DNA from: Ruminococcus flavefaciens
Lineage (GTDB): Bacteria; Bacillota; Clostridia; Oscillospirales; Ruminococcaceae
Assembly: GCA_902760805.1 (NCBI GenBank)
Contig: CACWHY010000020.1
Span: forward strand, 1 to 33,143
Direction: 5' to 3'
Length of the DNA stretch: 33,143 nucleotides
This document shows positions 15,935-23,913 of the stretch, piece after piece. Position 1 is the first letter of the stretch; every line of letters begins with the position of its first letter. A model generated the notes under the pieces. It saw only the letters and a list, made by a program, of their open reading frames with translations, had not been told where the DNA came from and did not search any database. Position numbers and translations under genes: made by a program.

Positions 15935-18013
15935 TTAGTCCTTTATTACGACAGACAGGCACTTGTTGCCCGTCAGACCTTCGCTGATAGGATCCGGCTG
16001 AGAAGTGCCGGCATAGATAGTGAACGACGCAGCGTCCTTTGAACGAACACCGTTCTCGTCAACAGTAGTGAAGGACTTCTCCTCCAGCTTTATGCTGACA
16101 GTAGTGCTCTCGCCCTTTTTCAGAGCGATACGCTTGAATCCGCAGAGACAAGGATTGGTAGGAGCGTTAGGCGAATCGGCCTTGATGTAGACCTGAACGA
16201 CGTCCTCTGTGTCGAAGTCTCCCACGTTTTCCGCAGTAACTGTAACGCAGCCATCCTCATATTTAAGGCCGGAGCAGGTGACCCTTGAGTAGGTCAGTCC
16301 GTAGCCGAATGGGTAGAGAATGTTTCCCTCTGCGTAGCGGTAGGTGCGTCCCTTCATGCTGTAGTCGGAGAAATCCGGCAGCTCATCGGCGCTCACATAG
16401 AAAGTAACGGGGAGCTTGCCCGAGGGCGAGATCTTTCCGAACAGGATATTTGCCAGAGCCCTGCCGCCGTTTTGACCGGGATACCATGCCTGGATGTAAG
16501 CGGCACAGTCGGCCTCCGGGTTGATAGCGCTTCCGGCAGCATTGACGATGATAACGGGCTTGCCCTCGGCCATAACAGCCTCCACCAGCTTTCTCTGGGA
16601 CTCAGGGAGCCTCAGATCCAGCTTATCGCCGGAGGAGAACTCGTTTCCGGTGTCGCCCTCTTCGCCCTCGATGCCGGCGTCCAGTCCGACGCAAAGCACC
16701 ACAACATCTGAGTGAGCGGCAACTGCCTGAGCCTCGGCGATACGGTCGTCCGCCAAAGCCAGTCCCATTACTCTGTCCTTATAAAGGTGGCAGCCCTGTG
16801 AGTAGAGGACCCTGCCCTCGAACTCATCCTGTATCCCCTCAAGGAATGTGATGTACCGGTCGGCAGTACCGTTGTAGTTGCCTTCGAGAGCCGCCCTGCT
16901 GTCCGCATTAGGTCCGATGACGCCGATCGTTTTGATCTTGTTCCTGTCAAGGGGGAGTATACCGTTGTTTTTGAGAAGGACCATTGATCTCTCCGCACAT
17001 TTAAGGGAGTAGTCCTTGTGCTCCTTGCAAGCCACAACGTCAAGTCCAAGGCTGTCGAACTCAGTTGTATCGTCCAGCATACCCAGCCTGGCTCTTGTGC
17101 GCATGAGCTTAACGCAAGCCTTTTTGATGTCCTCCTCAGTGATCAGCCCCTCGTTGTAGGCGATGAGGAGGTGAAGATAAGTATTGCCGCAGTTTAGGTC
17201 ACAGCCGGCCTTTAGAGCCATAGCAGCTGATTCCGGAGCTGTTTTGGTGACCATATGACCGGTGTGGAAATCCCTGATAGCCCAGCAGTCCGAAACGAAG
17301 TGTCCGTCGAAGCCCCACTCCTTCAGCTTGCCCATGAGGAACTTGCTGGCGTTGGCAGGCTCACCGTTGACACGGTTGTAAGCGCCCATGACGCTCTCCA
17401 CCTTGGCCTCTTTGATGAGAGCCTCGAAAGCGGGGAGGTAGGTCTCCTCCATATCCTTTGGAGAAGCCACAGCGTTGAACTCGTGGCGGGTAGCCTCGGG
17501 GCCGCTGTGAACAGCCAGATGCTTTGCACAGGCAGCGGTCTTGAGGATCTTTCCGTTTCCTTGGAGCCCCTTAGTGTAGGCGACTCCCAGCTTAGCTGTA
17601 AGGAAGGGATCTTCACCGAGAGTTTCCTGGCCTCTGCCCCAGCGTGGATCACGGAAGATATTTATATTAGGAGACCAAAGCGTGAGTCCCTTGAAAATAT
17701 CCCGGTCGTCCCTGGCTGAGTATTCGTTGTACTTCGCTCTAGCCTCGGTGGAAACTATATCTCCTGCCCGGAGCATAGCGTCCTCGTCGAACATAGCAGC
17801 AAGTCCGATAGCCTGTGGGAACATGGTAGCAGTACCGGCTCTAGCCACACCGTGCAGGCCCTCGCTCCACCAGTTGTAGGCAGGCAGTCCCAGTCTCGGC
17901 ACAGCAGGAGCGTCGTATTTCAGCTGAGAAGCCATCTCTTCCAGCGTCAGCCGGCCGGTGAGGTCTTCAGCTCTTTCCTGCGGTGATAGGTCTTTGTTCC
18001 TGAATTTTTCCAA
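15935..18013 (-). CDS. GH3 glycosidase, beta-xylosidase/beta-glucosidase type, cytosolic
   Basis: Releases terminal sugars from imported beta-linked oligosaccharides. It has 692 residues and no signal peptide. Domains: GH3 N-terminal barrel about 20-310, GH3 C-terminal sandwich about 340-560, fibronectin III-like domain about 595-680. The nucleophile is Asp242 in FVSDCWAI. The motif YNWWSEGLHGVA near the N-terminus is typical of the beta-xylosidase branch, so xylo-oligosaccharides are favoured, although beta-glucosidase activity is not excluded. The start is TTG at 18013, with AAAGGAGA about 7 bases upstream. It is first in an operon with the binding protein and permeases and diverges from an AraC gene. 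Confidence 0.93.
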   Translation of the reverse strand: MEKFRNKDLSPQERAEDLTGRLTLEEMASQLKYDAPAVPRLGLPAYNWWSEGLHGVARAGTATMFPQAIGLAAMFDEDAMLRAGDIVSTEARAKYNEYSARDDRDIFKGLTLWSPNINIFRDPRWGRGQETLGEDPFLTAKLGVAYTKGLQGNGKILKTAACAKHLAVHSGPEATRHEFNAVASPKDMEETYLPAFEALIKEAKVESVMGAYNRVNGEPANASKFLMGKLKEWGFDGHFVSDCWAIRDFHTGHMVTKTAPESAAMALKAGCDLNCGNTYLHLLIAYNEGLITEEDIKKACVKLMRTRARLGMLDDTTEFDSLGLDVVACKEHKDYSLKCAERSMVLLKNNGILPLDRNKIKTIGVIGPNADSRAALEGNYNGTADRYITFLEGIQDEFEGRVLYSQGCHLYKDRVMGLALADDRIAEAQAVAAHSDVVVLCVGLDAGIEGEEGDTGNEFSSGDKLDLRLPESQRKLVEAVMAEGKPVIIVNAAGSAINPEADCAAYIQAWYPGQNGGRALANILFGKISPSGKLPVTFYVSADELPDFSDYSMKGRTYRYAEGNILYPFGYGLTYSRVTCSGLKYEDGCVTVTAENVGDFDTEDVVQVYIKADSPNAPTNPCLCGFKRIALKKGESTTVSIKLEEKSFTTVDENGVRSKDAASFTIYAGTSQPDPISEGLTGNKCLSVVIKD

Positions 18014-18066
18014 ACAGCATCTCCTTTCTTCAGCAAATGCTGATGAAGTCTGAAAGAATTCCGCAG

Positions 18067-18092
18067 GGGAGCCGGGTGTGTGTGGAGCTCCC
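18067..18092 (-). promoter_or_regulatory. Leader hairpin of GH3 operon
   Basis: Within the roughly 90-base leader, GGGAGCT pairs with GGCTCCC (7 bp, one G-T) around a CA-rich 12-base loop. Nearer the gene, TCAGCA-AA-TGCTGA (18030-18043) forms a second small palindrome next to the ribosome site. Role unknown. Confidence 0.4.
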
Positions 18093-18110
18093 TTGCTGTT
18101 CTCTAATTCG

Positions 18111-18139
18111 ATTATATAACGATCCTAAAGAAATGACTA
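18111..18139 (-). promoter_or_regulatory. Promoter of GH3-transport operon
   Basis: Minus-strand TATAAT (18111-18116). No good -35 is present at 17 bp (TAGTCA, 18134-18139). A strong -10 with a poor -35 fits activator-dependent transcription; the AraC-like boxes abut the -35 position. Confidence 0.65.
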
Positions 18140-18141
18140 AC

Positions 18142-18190
18142 CATTTATTGCGGCCTCTTATTCAAGAATTGCTGATTTTTCACAAATTGT
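18142..18190 (-). promoter_or_regulatory. Putative AraC half-sites upstream of GH3 operon
   Basis: On the minus strand GCAATAAATG (18142-18151) and GCAATTCTTG (18163-18172) are direct repeats 21 bp apart, and ACAATTTGTG (18181-18190) is a weaker third copy. They match the GCAATTTTTG boxes in the leader of the divergent AraC gene. The near box touches the -35 position, as for class II activation. Inference. Confidence 0.45.
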
Positions 18191-18200
18191 TCAAACACTC

Positions 18201-18230
18201 TTTACAAAATATGATGTTTTGGTGTATAAT
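18201..18230 (+). promoter_or_regulatory. Promoter of second araC-type gene
   Basis: TTTACA (18201-18206), 18-bp spacer ending GGTG, TATAAT (18225-18230). The start near 18237 gives an 89-base leader. Confidence 0.82.
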
Positions 18231-18276
18231 GCAAATGGAAAAACAGGGCATTTTATGTAATAACACAAGTGCCTAT

Positions 18277-18309
18277 CGCAATTTTTGATAGAATACACCG
18301 CAATTTTTG
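18277..18309 (+). promoter_or_regulatory. Direct repeats in araC leader (putative autoregulatory site)
   Basis: CGCAATTTTTG occurs identically at 18277-18287 and 18299-18309, 22 bp apart (two helical turns). The second copy ends 2 bases before the ribosome site AAGGAGGG. Located downstream of the transcription start, binding here would block expression. Confidence 0.55.
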
Positions 18310-18325
18310 GCAAGGAGGGTCAACC

Positions 18326-19192
18326 ATGATCAAACACCTTTCCGGAGTCGTTGAGACTGTTGAGTATGAGGACAAGCGATTTGTCATGCTCTATGATAAT
18401 GATGAGTATGAGGAGTACCCGATCCACTGGCACGACGCTGTGGAGATCGTGATCCCTCTGCTTGAGCCATTCACCGTGATCGTCAGCGGCGAGCGCTTTG
18501 AGCTGGGAGTGAACGAGATCCTGATCATTCCGCCGGGAGAGCTCCACACCATGCCTGCTCAGGAGGGGAGAAGGCTCTTTTTCCAGTGCGACAACAGCGT
18601 GATCTCGGGCGTTTCCACGCTGGACGCAGTGCTGCCGGTGTTCTCAAAGGCTGTGAAGATCACCCCTGAGTCCGACAAGGACCTGTACATCTTCTCAAGG
18701 AAGACGATCCTTGACATCTACTCGGAATACTACTCCGGCCAGCCCCTTGCTGACGTGAAGATCTACCTGTGCCTGCTGAATATGCTGGCTTCGGTGAGGG
18801 AGTCTCAGCTGCAAAGCTCCGCCGATACGCCGATCACAGGCAAGGGCGCTGAGGACGAGAGCCAGCGATTTGCCCTGGTGACTAAGTACATCAATCAGAA
18901 TTATATGTACGAGCTCCCTCTGGAGAAGCTGGCGCAGATGGCCGGCTACAGCAAATACCACTTCTCACGGATATTCAAGGAGCACAACGGTATGTCCTTT
19001 ATCCAGTACATAAACGGCAAGCGTATAAAGGCTGCTGAGCGCCTTATGGCGGACTCCACCATGCCTATCACGGAGGTGGCCATGCAGTCAGGCTTTGCCA
19101 GCCTCACCACCTTCAACCGGGCCTTCCGCAAGGCCAAGGGCTGCTCGCCCACGGAATTTAGGCGAATGTACAAGCTCCCCAACGACCAATAG
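18326..19192 (+). CDS. AraC-family regulator with N-terminal cupin, putative GH3-operon regulator
   Basis: Sugar-responsive transcription factor of 288 residues. The N-terminal half (about 15-165) is an AraC-type cupin, with the conserved IHWHDAVEIV and a PPGELH strand. The C-terminal half (about 185-285) is the double helix-turn-helix: LAQMAGYSKYHFSRIFKEH and VAMQSGFASLTTFNRAFRKA, ending CSPTEFRRM. The ATG at 18326 is preceded by AAGGAGGG. It is transcribed away from the GH3-transporter operon, and matching repeats lie on both sides of the divergent region, so it probably controls that operon and itself. The inducer is not visible in the sequence. Confidence 0.93.
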   Translation: MIKHLSGVVETVEYEDKRFVMLYDNDEYEEYPIHWHDAVEIVIPLLEPFTVIVSGERFELGVNEILIIPPGELHTMPAQEGRRLFFQCDNSVISGVSTLDAVLPVFSKAVKITPESDKDLYIFSRKTILDIYSEYYSGQPLADVKIYLCLLNMLASVRESQLQSSADTPITGKGAEDESQRFALVTKYINQNYMYELPLEKLAQMAGYSKYHFSRIFKEHNGMSFIQYINGKRIKAAERLMADSTMPITEVAMQSGFASLTTFNRAFRKAKGCSPTEFRRMYKLPNDQ

Positions 19193-19195
19193 ACC

Positions 19196-19219
19196 AAGGA
19201 GGCGTCATGCCTCCTTTTT
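19196..19219 (+). terminator. Terminator of second araC-type gene
   Basis: Perfect AAGGAGGC / GCCTCCTT stem with a 5-base loop, running into TTT. Confidence 0.92.
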
Positions 19220-19233
19220 CTTTGCTCTGACCG

Positions 19234-19262
19234 TTGCATTTTCCTAACAACTGTGATATAAT
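19234..19262 (+). promoter_or_regulatory. cysK promoter
   Basis: TTGCAT (19234-19239), 17-bp spacer ending CTGTGA, TATAAT (19257-19262), an extended -10. Over the 29 bp it differs from the dnaD promoter at only three positions, all in the spacer. Confidence 0.9.
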
Positions 19263-19299
19263 AATTGAGTATGCAAAATTATAGAACGGAGAATTCGAC

Positions 19300-20226
19300 A
19301 TGATTTACAACAATATCCTGGAAGCAATGGGACACACTCCCATGATCAGGCTCAACAGAATGAATAAGCCCGGAAATGCAGAAGTTCTGGTCAAATTTGA
19401 AGGCCTCAACGTTGGCGGCTCAATAAAGACCCGCACGGCCTTCAACATGATCCTCAAAGCCGAGAAGGAGGGCAAGATCCACCCCGACACTATTATAGTC
19501 GAGCCAACCAGCGGCAACCAAGGCATCGGTCTTGCTCTTGTGGGAGCTGTTCGTGGCTATAAGACAGTGATCATCATGCCCGATTCCGTCAGTGAGGAGC
19601 GCCGCAAGCTGGTCAACCACTACGGAGCCCAGGTGATCCTTATCCACGACGACGGCGACATCGGAAAGTGCATCCAGCAGTGCCTTGATACTGCCCTTGA
19701 AATGGCCGCAAATGACCCCCGTGTGTTCGTTCCTCAGCAGTTCGAGAACGTGAACAACACCTACGCCCACAAGTATTTCACAGCTCTGGAGATCTTAGAG
19801 CAGACCGCAGGCCGTATCGACGGCTTCTGCTCAGGTATCGGCACAGGCGGAACTATCACCGGTATCGGCGAGACCCTCAAGTCCCAAAATCCGGATATGG
19901 AGATCTGGGCAGTTGAGCCCGAGCACGCTGCGATCCTTGCCGGCGGAACTATCGGAACTCACCTGCAAATGGGCATCGGCGACGGTATCATCCCCTCGAT
20001 CCTCAACCAGCAGATCTACGACCATATCCACATCGTAACCGACGAGGACGCTATCATGACCGCTAAGGCGCTGGCCTCCAAGGAGGGCATAATGTGCGGC
20101 ATCTCCAGCGGAACTAACGTTGCGGCGGCGCTGAAGCTGGCGGAGAAGCTGGGCGAGGGCAAGACCGTTGTGACCATTCTTCCCGATACCGCCGAGAGAT
20201 ATTTCTCCACGCCCTTATTCGACTAA
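19300..20226 (+). CDS. cysK: Cysteine synthase (O-acetylserine sulfhydrylase) family
   Basis: PLP enzyme of 308 residues that makes cysteine from O-acetylserine and sulfide. PLP lysine is Lys43 in GGSIKTRTA; the substrate loop is TSGNQG (70-75); the phosphate-binding loop is GTGGT; the C-terminus has ISSGTNVAAA and LPDTAERYFST. Two positions differ from textbook CysK: the lysine is followed by Thr instead of Asp, and the loop has Gln where Thr is usual (TSGNTG). A related beta-replacement activity is therefore possible. CGGAG precedes the ATG. It is first in a run with an ABC-F gene (12-base gap) whose ribosome site overlaps the cysK stop. Confidence 0.88.
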   Translation: MIYNNILEAMGHTPMIRLNRMNKPGNAEVLVKFEGLNVGGSIKTRTAFNMILKAEKEGKIHPDTIIVEPTSGNQGIGLALVGAVRGYKTVIIMPDSVSEERRKLVNHYGAQVILIHDDGDIGKCIQQCLDTALEMAANDPRVFVPQQFENVNNTYAHKYFTALEILEQTAGRIDGFCSGIGTGGTITGIGETLKSQNPDMEIWAVEPEHAAILAGGTIGTHLQMGIGDGIIPSILNQQIYDHIHIVTDEDAIMTAKALASKEGIMCGISSGTNVAAALKLAEKLGEGKTVVTILPDTAERYFSTPLFD

Positions 20227-20238
20227 GGAGGTGCGCAG

Positions 20239-22026
20239 ATGATCCTGCTTTCGGCACAGGATATTTCCAAGACCTACATGGAGCGCAAGGTGCTGGACGG
20301 AGTTTCCTTCTTCCTTGGGGAGGGCGACAAGGTGGGCATGATCGGCATAAACGGAACGGGCAAGTCCACCCTTCTGCGGATCCTTGCCGGTGCGGAGGAG
20401 CCGGACGCCGGCCAGGTGGTGCGCACGAATGGAATACGGATCTCATACCTGCCCCAGATCCCGGAGTTTGACGACCATGGAAGCGTGCTCAGTCAGGTGC
20501 TGCTCCACCTTCCGGAGGACCTGAAGCACTCAAAGGAGTACGAGGCGAAGTCGATCCTTGGCAAGCTGGGGATCTCGGACACTGACCGGGACATCAGCAC
20601 TCTTTCGGGAGGAGAGCGGCGGCGAGCCGGTATTGCTGCGGCGCTGATCCAGCCCAGCGACGTGCTGCTCCTTGACGAGCCCACCAACCATATCGACAAC
20701 GAGACTGTCCAGATCCTTGAGGATCTTCTCATGCGCTACCGGGGAGCTATCGTTATGGTAACTCATGACCGTTACTTCCTGGACAAGATCTGCCGCCGTA
20801 TCGTTGAGATCGACAGGGGAGCTATCTACTCCTGCGAGGGCGGCTACAGCGCCTATGTCCAGCAGAAGGCTCAGCGTGAGGCCGACGCAGAGGCGACTGA
20901 GCGGAAAAACCGTTCGATCTACCGCAGAGAGCTGGAATGGATCAGCCGTGGTCCCCGGGCAAGAGGCACCAAGTCCAAGGACAGGATCGAGCGCTTTGAG
21001 GCTCTGAAAAACCGTGAAAAGCCTGTGATCGCTGAGAAGCTGCAATTGCAGTCGGTCTCCACAAGGCTGGGCAAAAAGACTATCGAGCTGGAAAAAATCA
21101 GCAAAGCCATTGACGGAAAGCAGCTGATCACGGACTTCTCCTACATCATCTCCAGAGACGCAAGGATCGGTATCGTGGGGCCGAACGGCGCCGGAAAGTC
21201 CACCTTCCTCAAGATAATAATGGGACAGATCTCTCCCGACAGCGGCAGCGTGATCATTGGCGACACCGTGAATATCGGCTATTTTTCGCAGGAATGTGAG
21301 TCAATGGATCCAACCCTCAGGGTCATCGACTATATCCGTGAGACAGCCGATATGGTGAAAACTCCCGACGGAACAGTCACCGCCTCACAGATGCTGGAGC
21401 GCTTCCTGTTCACCCCGGAGCTGCAATACAACCGGATCGAGAAGCTCTCAGGCGGCGAGCGAAAGCGGCTGTACCTGCTGAAAGTGCTGATGACAGCGCC
21501 GAATATCCTGCTCCTTGACGAGCCCACCAACGACCTTGACATCGCTACCCTCACGATCTTGGAGGACTACCTCCAGAGCTTCAGCGGAGCCGTGATCGCA
21601 GTCAGCCACGACAGGTATTTCCTGGACAAGATGTGCAGCCAGATCTTTGAGTTCAAAAACGGCCTCTGCACCCGATATAACGGCAATTATTCGGACTATG
21701 CCGACCGTGTGAAGGAGGAGCTCCCCAAGGAGGAGCGAGCCCCAAAGCCTGTCCAGAAGCGTGAGCGCACACCCGGCAAGACCAGGCTGAGATTTTCTTT
21801 CAAGGAGCAGCGTGAGTTCGCCACGATCGAGGACGACATCGCTGCGCTGGAGGAGCAGATCTCAGAGGCAGAGGCTCAGATCGGCCAGTTTTCTGCGGAT
21901 TACGTCAAATTGCAGGAGCTCTCTGAGAAGCGTGACCGGCTTACCGAGGAGCTTGAGGCGAAAATGGAGCGCTGGGTCTACCTCAACGACTTGGCAGAGC
22001 GCATCGAGCGTGGCGAGTATCAGTAA
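20239..22026 (+). CDS. ABC-F ATPase, Uup-like
   Basis: Soluble ribosome-associated ATPase of 595 residues with two nucleotide-binding domains and no membrane segment. First site: Walker A GINGTGKST (36-44), LSGGE (122-126), LLDEPTNHID. Second site: GPNGAGKST (314-322), LSGGE (403-407), LLDEPTNDLD. The domains are joined by a charged helical linker (about 235-290) containing ISRGPRARGTKSKDRI, as in Uup. A C-terminal coiled coil (about 520-590) also fits Uup rather than EttA. Uup-type proteins act on stalled ribosomes or structured DNA; an antibiotic-protection role is less likely without a known resistance signature. The ribosome site lies across the cysK stop. Confidence 0.9.
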   Translation: MILLSAQDISKTYMERKVLDGVSFFLGEGDKVGMIGINGTGKSTLLRILAGAEEPDAGQVVRTNGIRISYLPQIPEFDDHGSVLSQVLLHLPEDLKHSKEYEAKSILGKLGISDTDRDISTLSGGERRRAGIAAALIQPSDVLLLDEPTNHIDNETVQILEDLLMRYRGAIVMVTHDRYFLDKICRRIVEIDRGAIYSCEGGYSAYVQQKAQREADAEATERKNRSIYRRELEWISRGPRARGTKSKDRIERFEALKNREKPVIAEKLQLQSVSTRLGKKTIELEKISKAIDGKQLITDFSYIISRDARIGIVGPNGAGKSTFLKIIMGQISPDSGSVIIGDTVNIGYFSQECESMDPTLRVIDYIRETADMVKTPDGTVTASQMLERFLFTPELQYNRIEKLSGGERKRLYLLKVLMTAPNILLLDEPTNDLDIATLTILEDYLQSFSGAVIAVSHDRYFLDKMCSQIFEFKNGLCTRYNGNYSDYADRVKEELPKEERAPKPVQKRERTPGKTRLRFSFKEQREFATIEDDIAALEEQISEAEAQIGQFSADYVKLQELSEKRDRLTEELEAKMERWVYLNDLAERIERGEYQ

Positions 22027-22036
22027 GGAGGACATC

Positions 22037-22402
22037 ATGGAGCTAAGACGCATAGACGCCGAATTTTCGGTGTGTAAGGTCACTTCTCTGGCGGAGTTCG
22101 ACATGGAGAGCGGCCTGTTTTTCATCGGCAAAACTGACGAGGAGCTGTCACTGGTCTGCGAAACAAAAAGCGTTCCCAAAAACACAACCCACCGTGACGA
22201 CGGCTGGAAGGCCTTTCGCATTCAGGGTCAGCTGGACTTTTCCCTCATCGGGATCCTCTCAAAGATCACAGCAGTCCTTGCGGGCCGAAAAATAGGCGTT
22301 TTTGCCGTTTCAACATACAACACGGACTACATTCTAGTCAAGACAGAGAACTACGAAAAAGCCCTCTCAGCTCTTTCGGAGGAGGGCTACACCATAACTT
22401 GA
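22037..22402 (+). CDS. ACT-domain protein
   Basis: Small cytosolic protein of 121 residues with two tandem ACT-like halves. The C-terminal half reads FSLIGILSKITAVLAGRKIG then VFAVSTYNTDYILVK, close to the ACT_7 (CASTOR-like) pattern that binds amino acids. AGGAGG lies just before the ATG at 22037; the longer upstream frame overlaps the ABC-F gene and is not used. It sits 10 bases after the ABC-F stop and 13 bases before the GH43 start, so the genes are co-transcribed. With cysK in the same run it could sense an amino acid, but no ligand can be named. Confidence 0.8.
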   Translation: MELRRIDAEFSVCKVTSLAEFDMESGLFFIGKTDEELSLVCETKSVPKNTTHRDDGWKAFRIQGQLDFSLIGILSKITAVLAGRKIGVFAVSTYNTDYILVKTENYEKALSALSEEGYTIT

Positions 22403-22415
22403 TCGGAGGCAGATC

Positions 22416-23882
22416 ATGATCTACAAAAACCCAGTTATCAGGGGATTTTACCCCGACCCGAGCGTCTGTGAGGCGAACGGACGCTTTTACCTTGTGACCA
22501 GCTCCTTCCAGTATTTCCCCGGTGTTCCGCTGTTTGAGAGCACCGACCTGGTGAACTGGAAGCAGATCGGCCACGTTTTGACCAGACGGAGCCAGCTTCC
22601 CCTGAAGGGCGCTCTCAGCTCGGCAGGGATCTTCGCTCCCACCATAAGATACAATGACGGCACCTTCTACATGGTGACCACCAACACCACCACCGGCAGG
22701 AATTTCTACGTCACCACCAACGACATCAGCGGCTCCTGGTCCGACCCGATCGAGGTGGAGCAGGACGGCATCGACCCTTCTCTTTATTTCGAGGACGGCA
22801 AGGCCTACTTCATGTCAAACGGCTCCGACGACTTCGGCGATTACGGCATCACCCAGTGCATGATCGACATCAAGACCGGCCGGAAGCTCACAAAGAGCCG
22901 CACGATCTGGCACGGCTCCGGCGGAAGATACCTGGAGTCGCCCCACCTGTACAAGATCGGCGACTGGTACCTGCTGACCGCAGCGGAGGGCGGCACGGAG
23001 TACGGTCACATGATCACCTGCGCCCGGAGCAAGTCTCTGTGGGAGGGCTTCGAGGGCTGTCCGCAAAACCCGATCCTCACCAATCGTGACCTGGGCGGCT
23101 TCCAGATACAGGGCGTGGGTCACGGAGACCTTGTGCGCAAGCCACAAACAGGGGAGTGGTTTTTCCTGCACCTGGGCTTCCGCCAGATCGACCAGTGGCT
23201 GCCCTTCCACCACCTCGGCAGAGAGACCTTCCTGACCCCGGTGAGCTTCGAGGAGGACTGGCCTGTGTGCGGTGACGGCACCTGCCATGAGCAGTATGAG
23301 ATCCAGGGAGAGTTTTCCCAGCAGGAGCAGAAGGTCTTCACCCTGAAAGACCGTGAGCGCTGGATCTATCTGAGGGAGCCTGAACTGAGCCGCTATGAGC
23401 TCTGGGGAGGGACGCTGCGGCTGACTGGCTGTGAGGAAACTCTTGACGGAAAGGGCTCGCCGACCTTCACCGGCATACGTCAGACGGACTTCTGCGGAGA
23501 GCTCAAATGCCGGATCTCTGCGGAAAACGGCGAGGCAGGAGTCACCGTGTACATGGACGAGGATCACCGCTACGACCTTGCTCTGGTCAATGAAAACGGC
23601 CAGACCCGTGCTCAGCTCCGTCTGGTGATCGGTGACGCAAGATATGTCCGAGACAGCGTTCCTCTCAGTGGAAATTCAGCGGAGATCTCCATAAAGATGA
23701 ACAATTTCGTCTACGATTTTTCCGTAAAGGAAGGCGATGAAACGTACAGCTTTGGCTTTGCTCACACCAGGTACGTTTCCACGGAGGTGGCCTGCGGCTT
23801 TACGGGAGCGATTTTCGGGCTCTATGCTCAGGCAGAGGGCGCAAAGGGCGAATTTTCGGAGTTTTCCGTTACATACGAATAA
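22416..23882 (+). CDS. GH43 glycosidase, beta-xylosidase/arabinofuranosidase type, cytosolic
   Basis: Cleaves xylose or arabinose from oligosaccharides. It has 488 residues and no signal peptide. The N-terminal five-bladed propeller (about 1-300) carries the catalytic trio Asp14 (FYPDPS), Asp120 (GIDPSL) and Glu174 (LESPHL). The C-terminal part (about 320-488) is the beta-sandwich domain found in GH43 xylosidases. AGGCAG provides a weak ribosome site; coupling to the ACT gene 13 bases upstream is likely. It is an odd partner for cysK, ABC-F and ACT genes, but its cytosolic role matches the GH3 enzyme across the AraC gene, and together they would process imported xylo-oligosaccharides. Confidence 0.93.
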   Translation: MIYKNPVIRGFYPDPSVCEANGRFYLVTSSFQYFPGVPLFESTDLVNWKQIGHVLTRRSQLPLKGALSSAGIFAPTIRYNDGTFYMVTTNTTTGRNFYVTTNDISGSWSDPIEVEQDGIDPSLYFEDGKAYFMSNGSDDFGDYGITQCMIDIKTGRKLTKSRTIWHGSGGRYLESPHLYKIGDWYLLTAAEGGTEYGHMITCARSKSLWEGFEGCPQNPILTNRDLGGFQIQGVGHGDLVRKPQTGEWFFLHLGFRQIDQWLPFHHLGRETFLTPVSFEEDWPVCGDGTCHEQYEIQGEFSQQEQKVFTLKDRERWIYLREPELSRYELWGGTLRLTGCEETLDGKGSPTFTGIRQTDFCGELKCRISAENGEAGVTVYMDEDHRYDLALVNENGQTRAQLRLVIGDARYVRDSVPLSGNSAEISIKMNNFVYDFSVKEGDETYSFGFAHTRYVSTEVACGFTGAIFGLYAQAEGAKGEFSEFSVTYE

Positions 23883-23889
23883 AAAACGA

Positions 23890-23913
23890 GCCCGGATCTC
23901 TCCGGGCTTTTTC
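23890..23913. terminator. Bidirectional terminator between GH43 and radical SAM genes
   Basis: Perfect AGCCCGGA / TCCGGGCT stem with a 4-base loop and T-runs on both strands. It serves both convergent genes. Confidence 0.92.
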
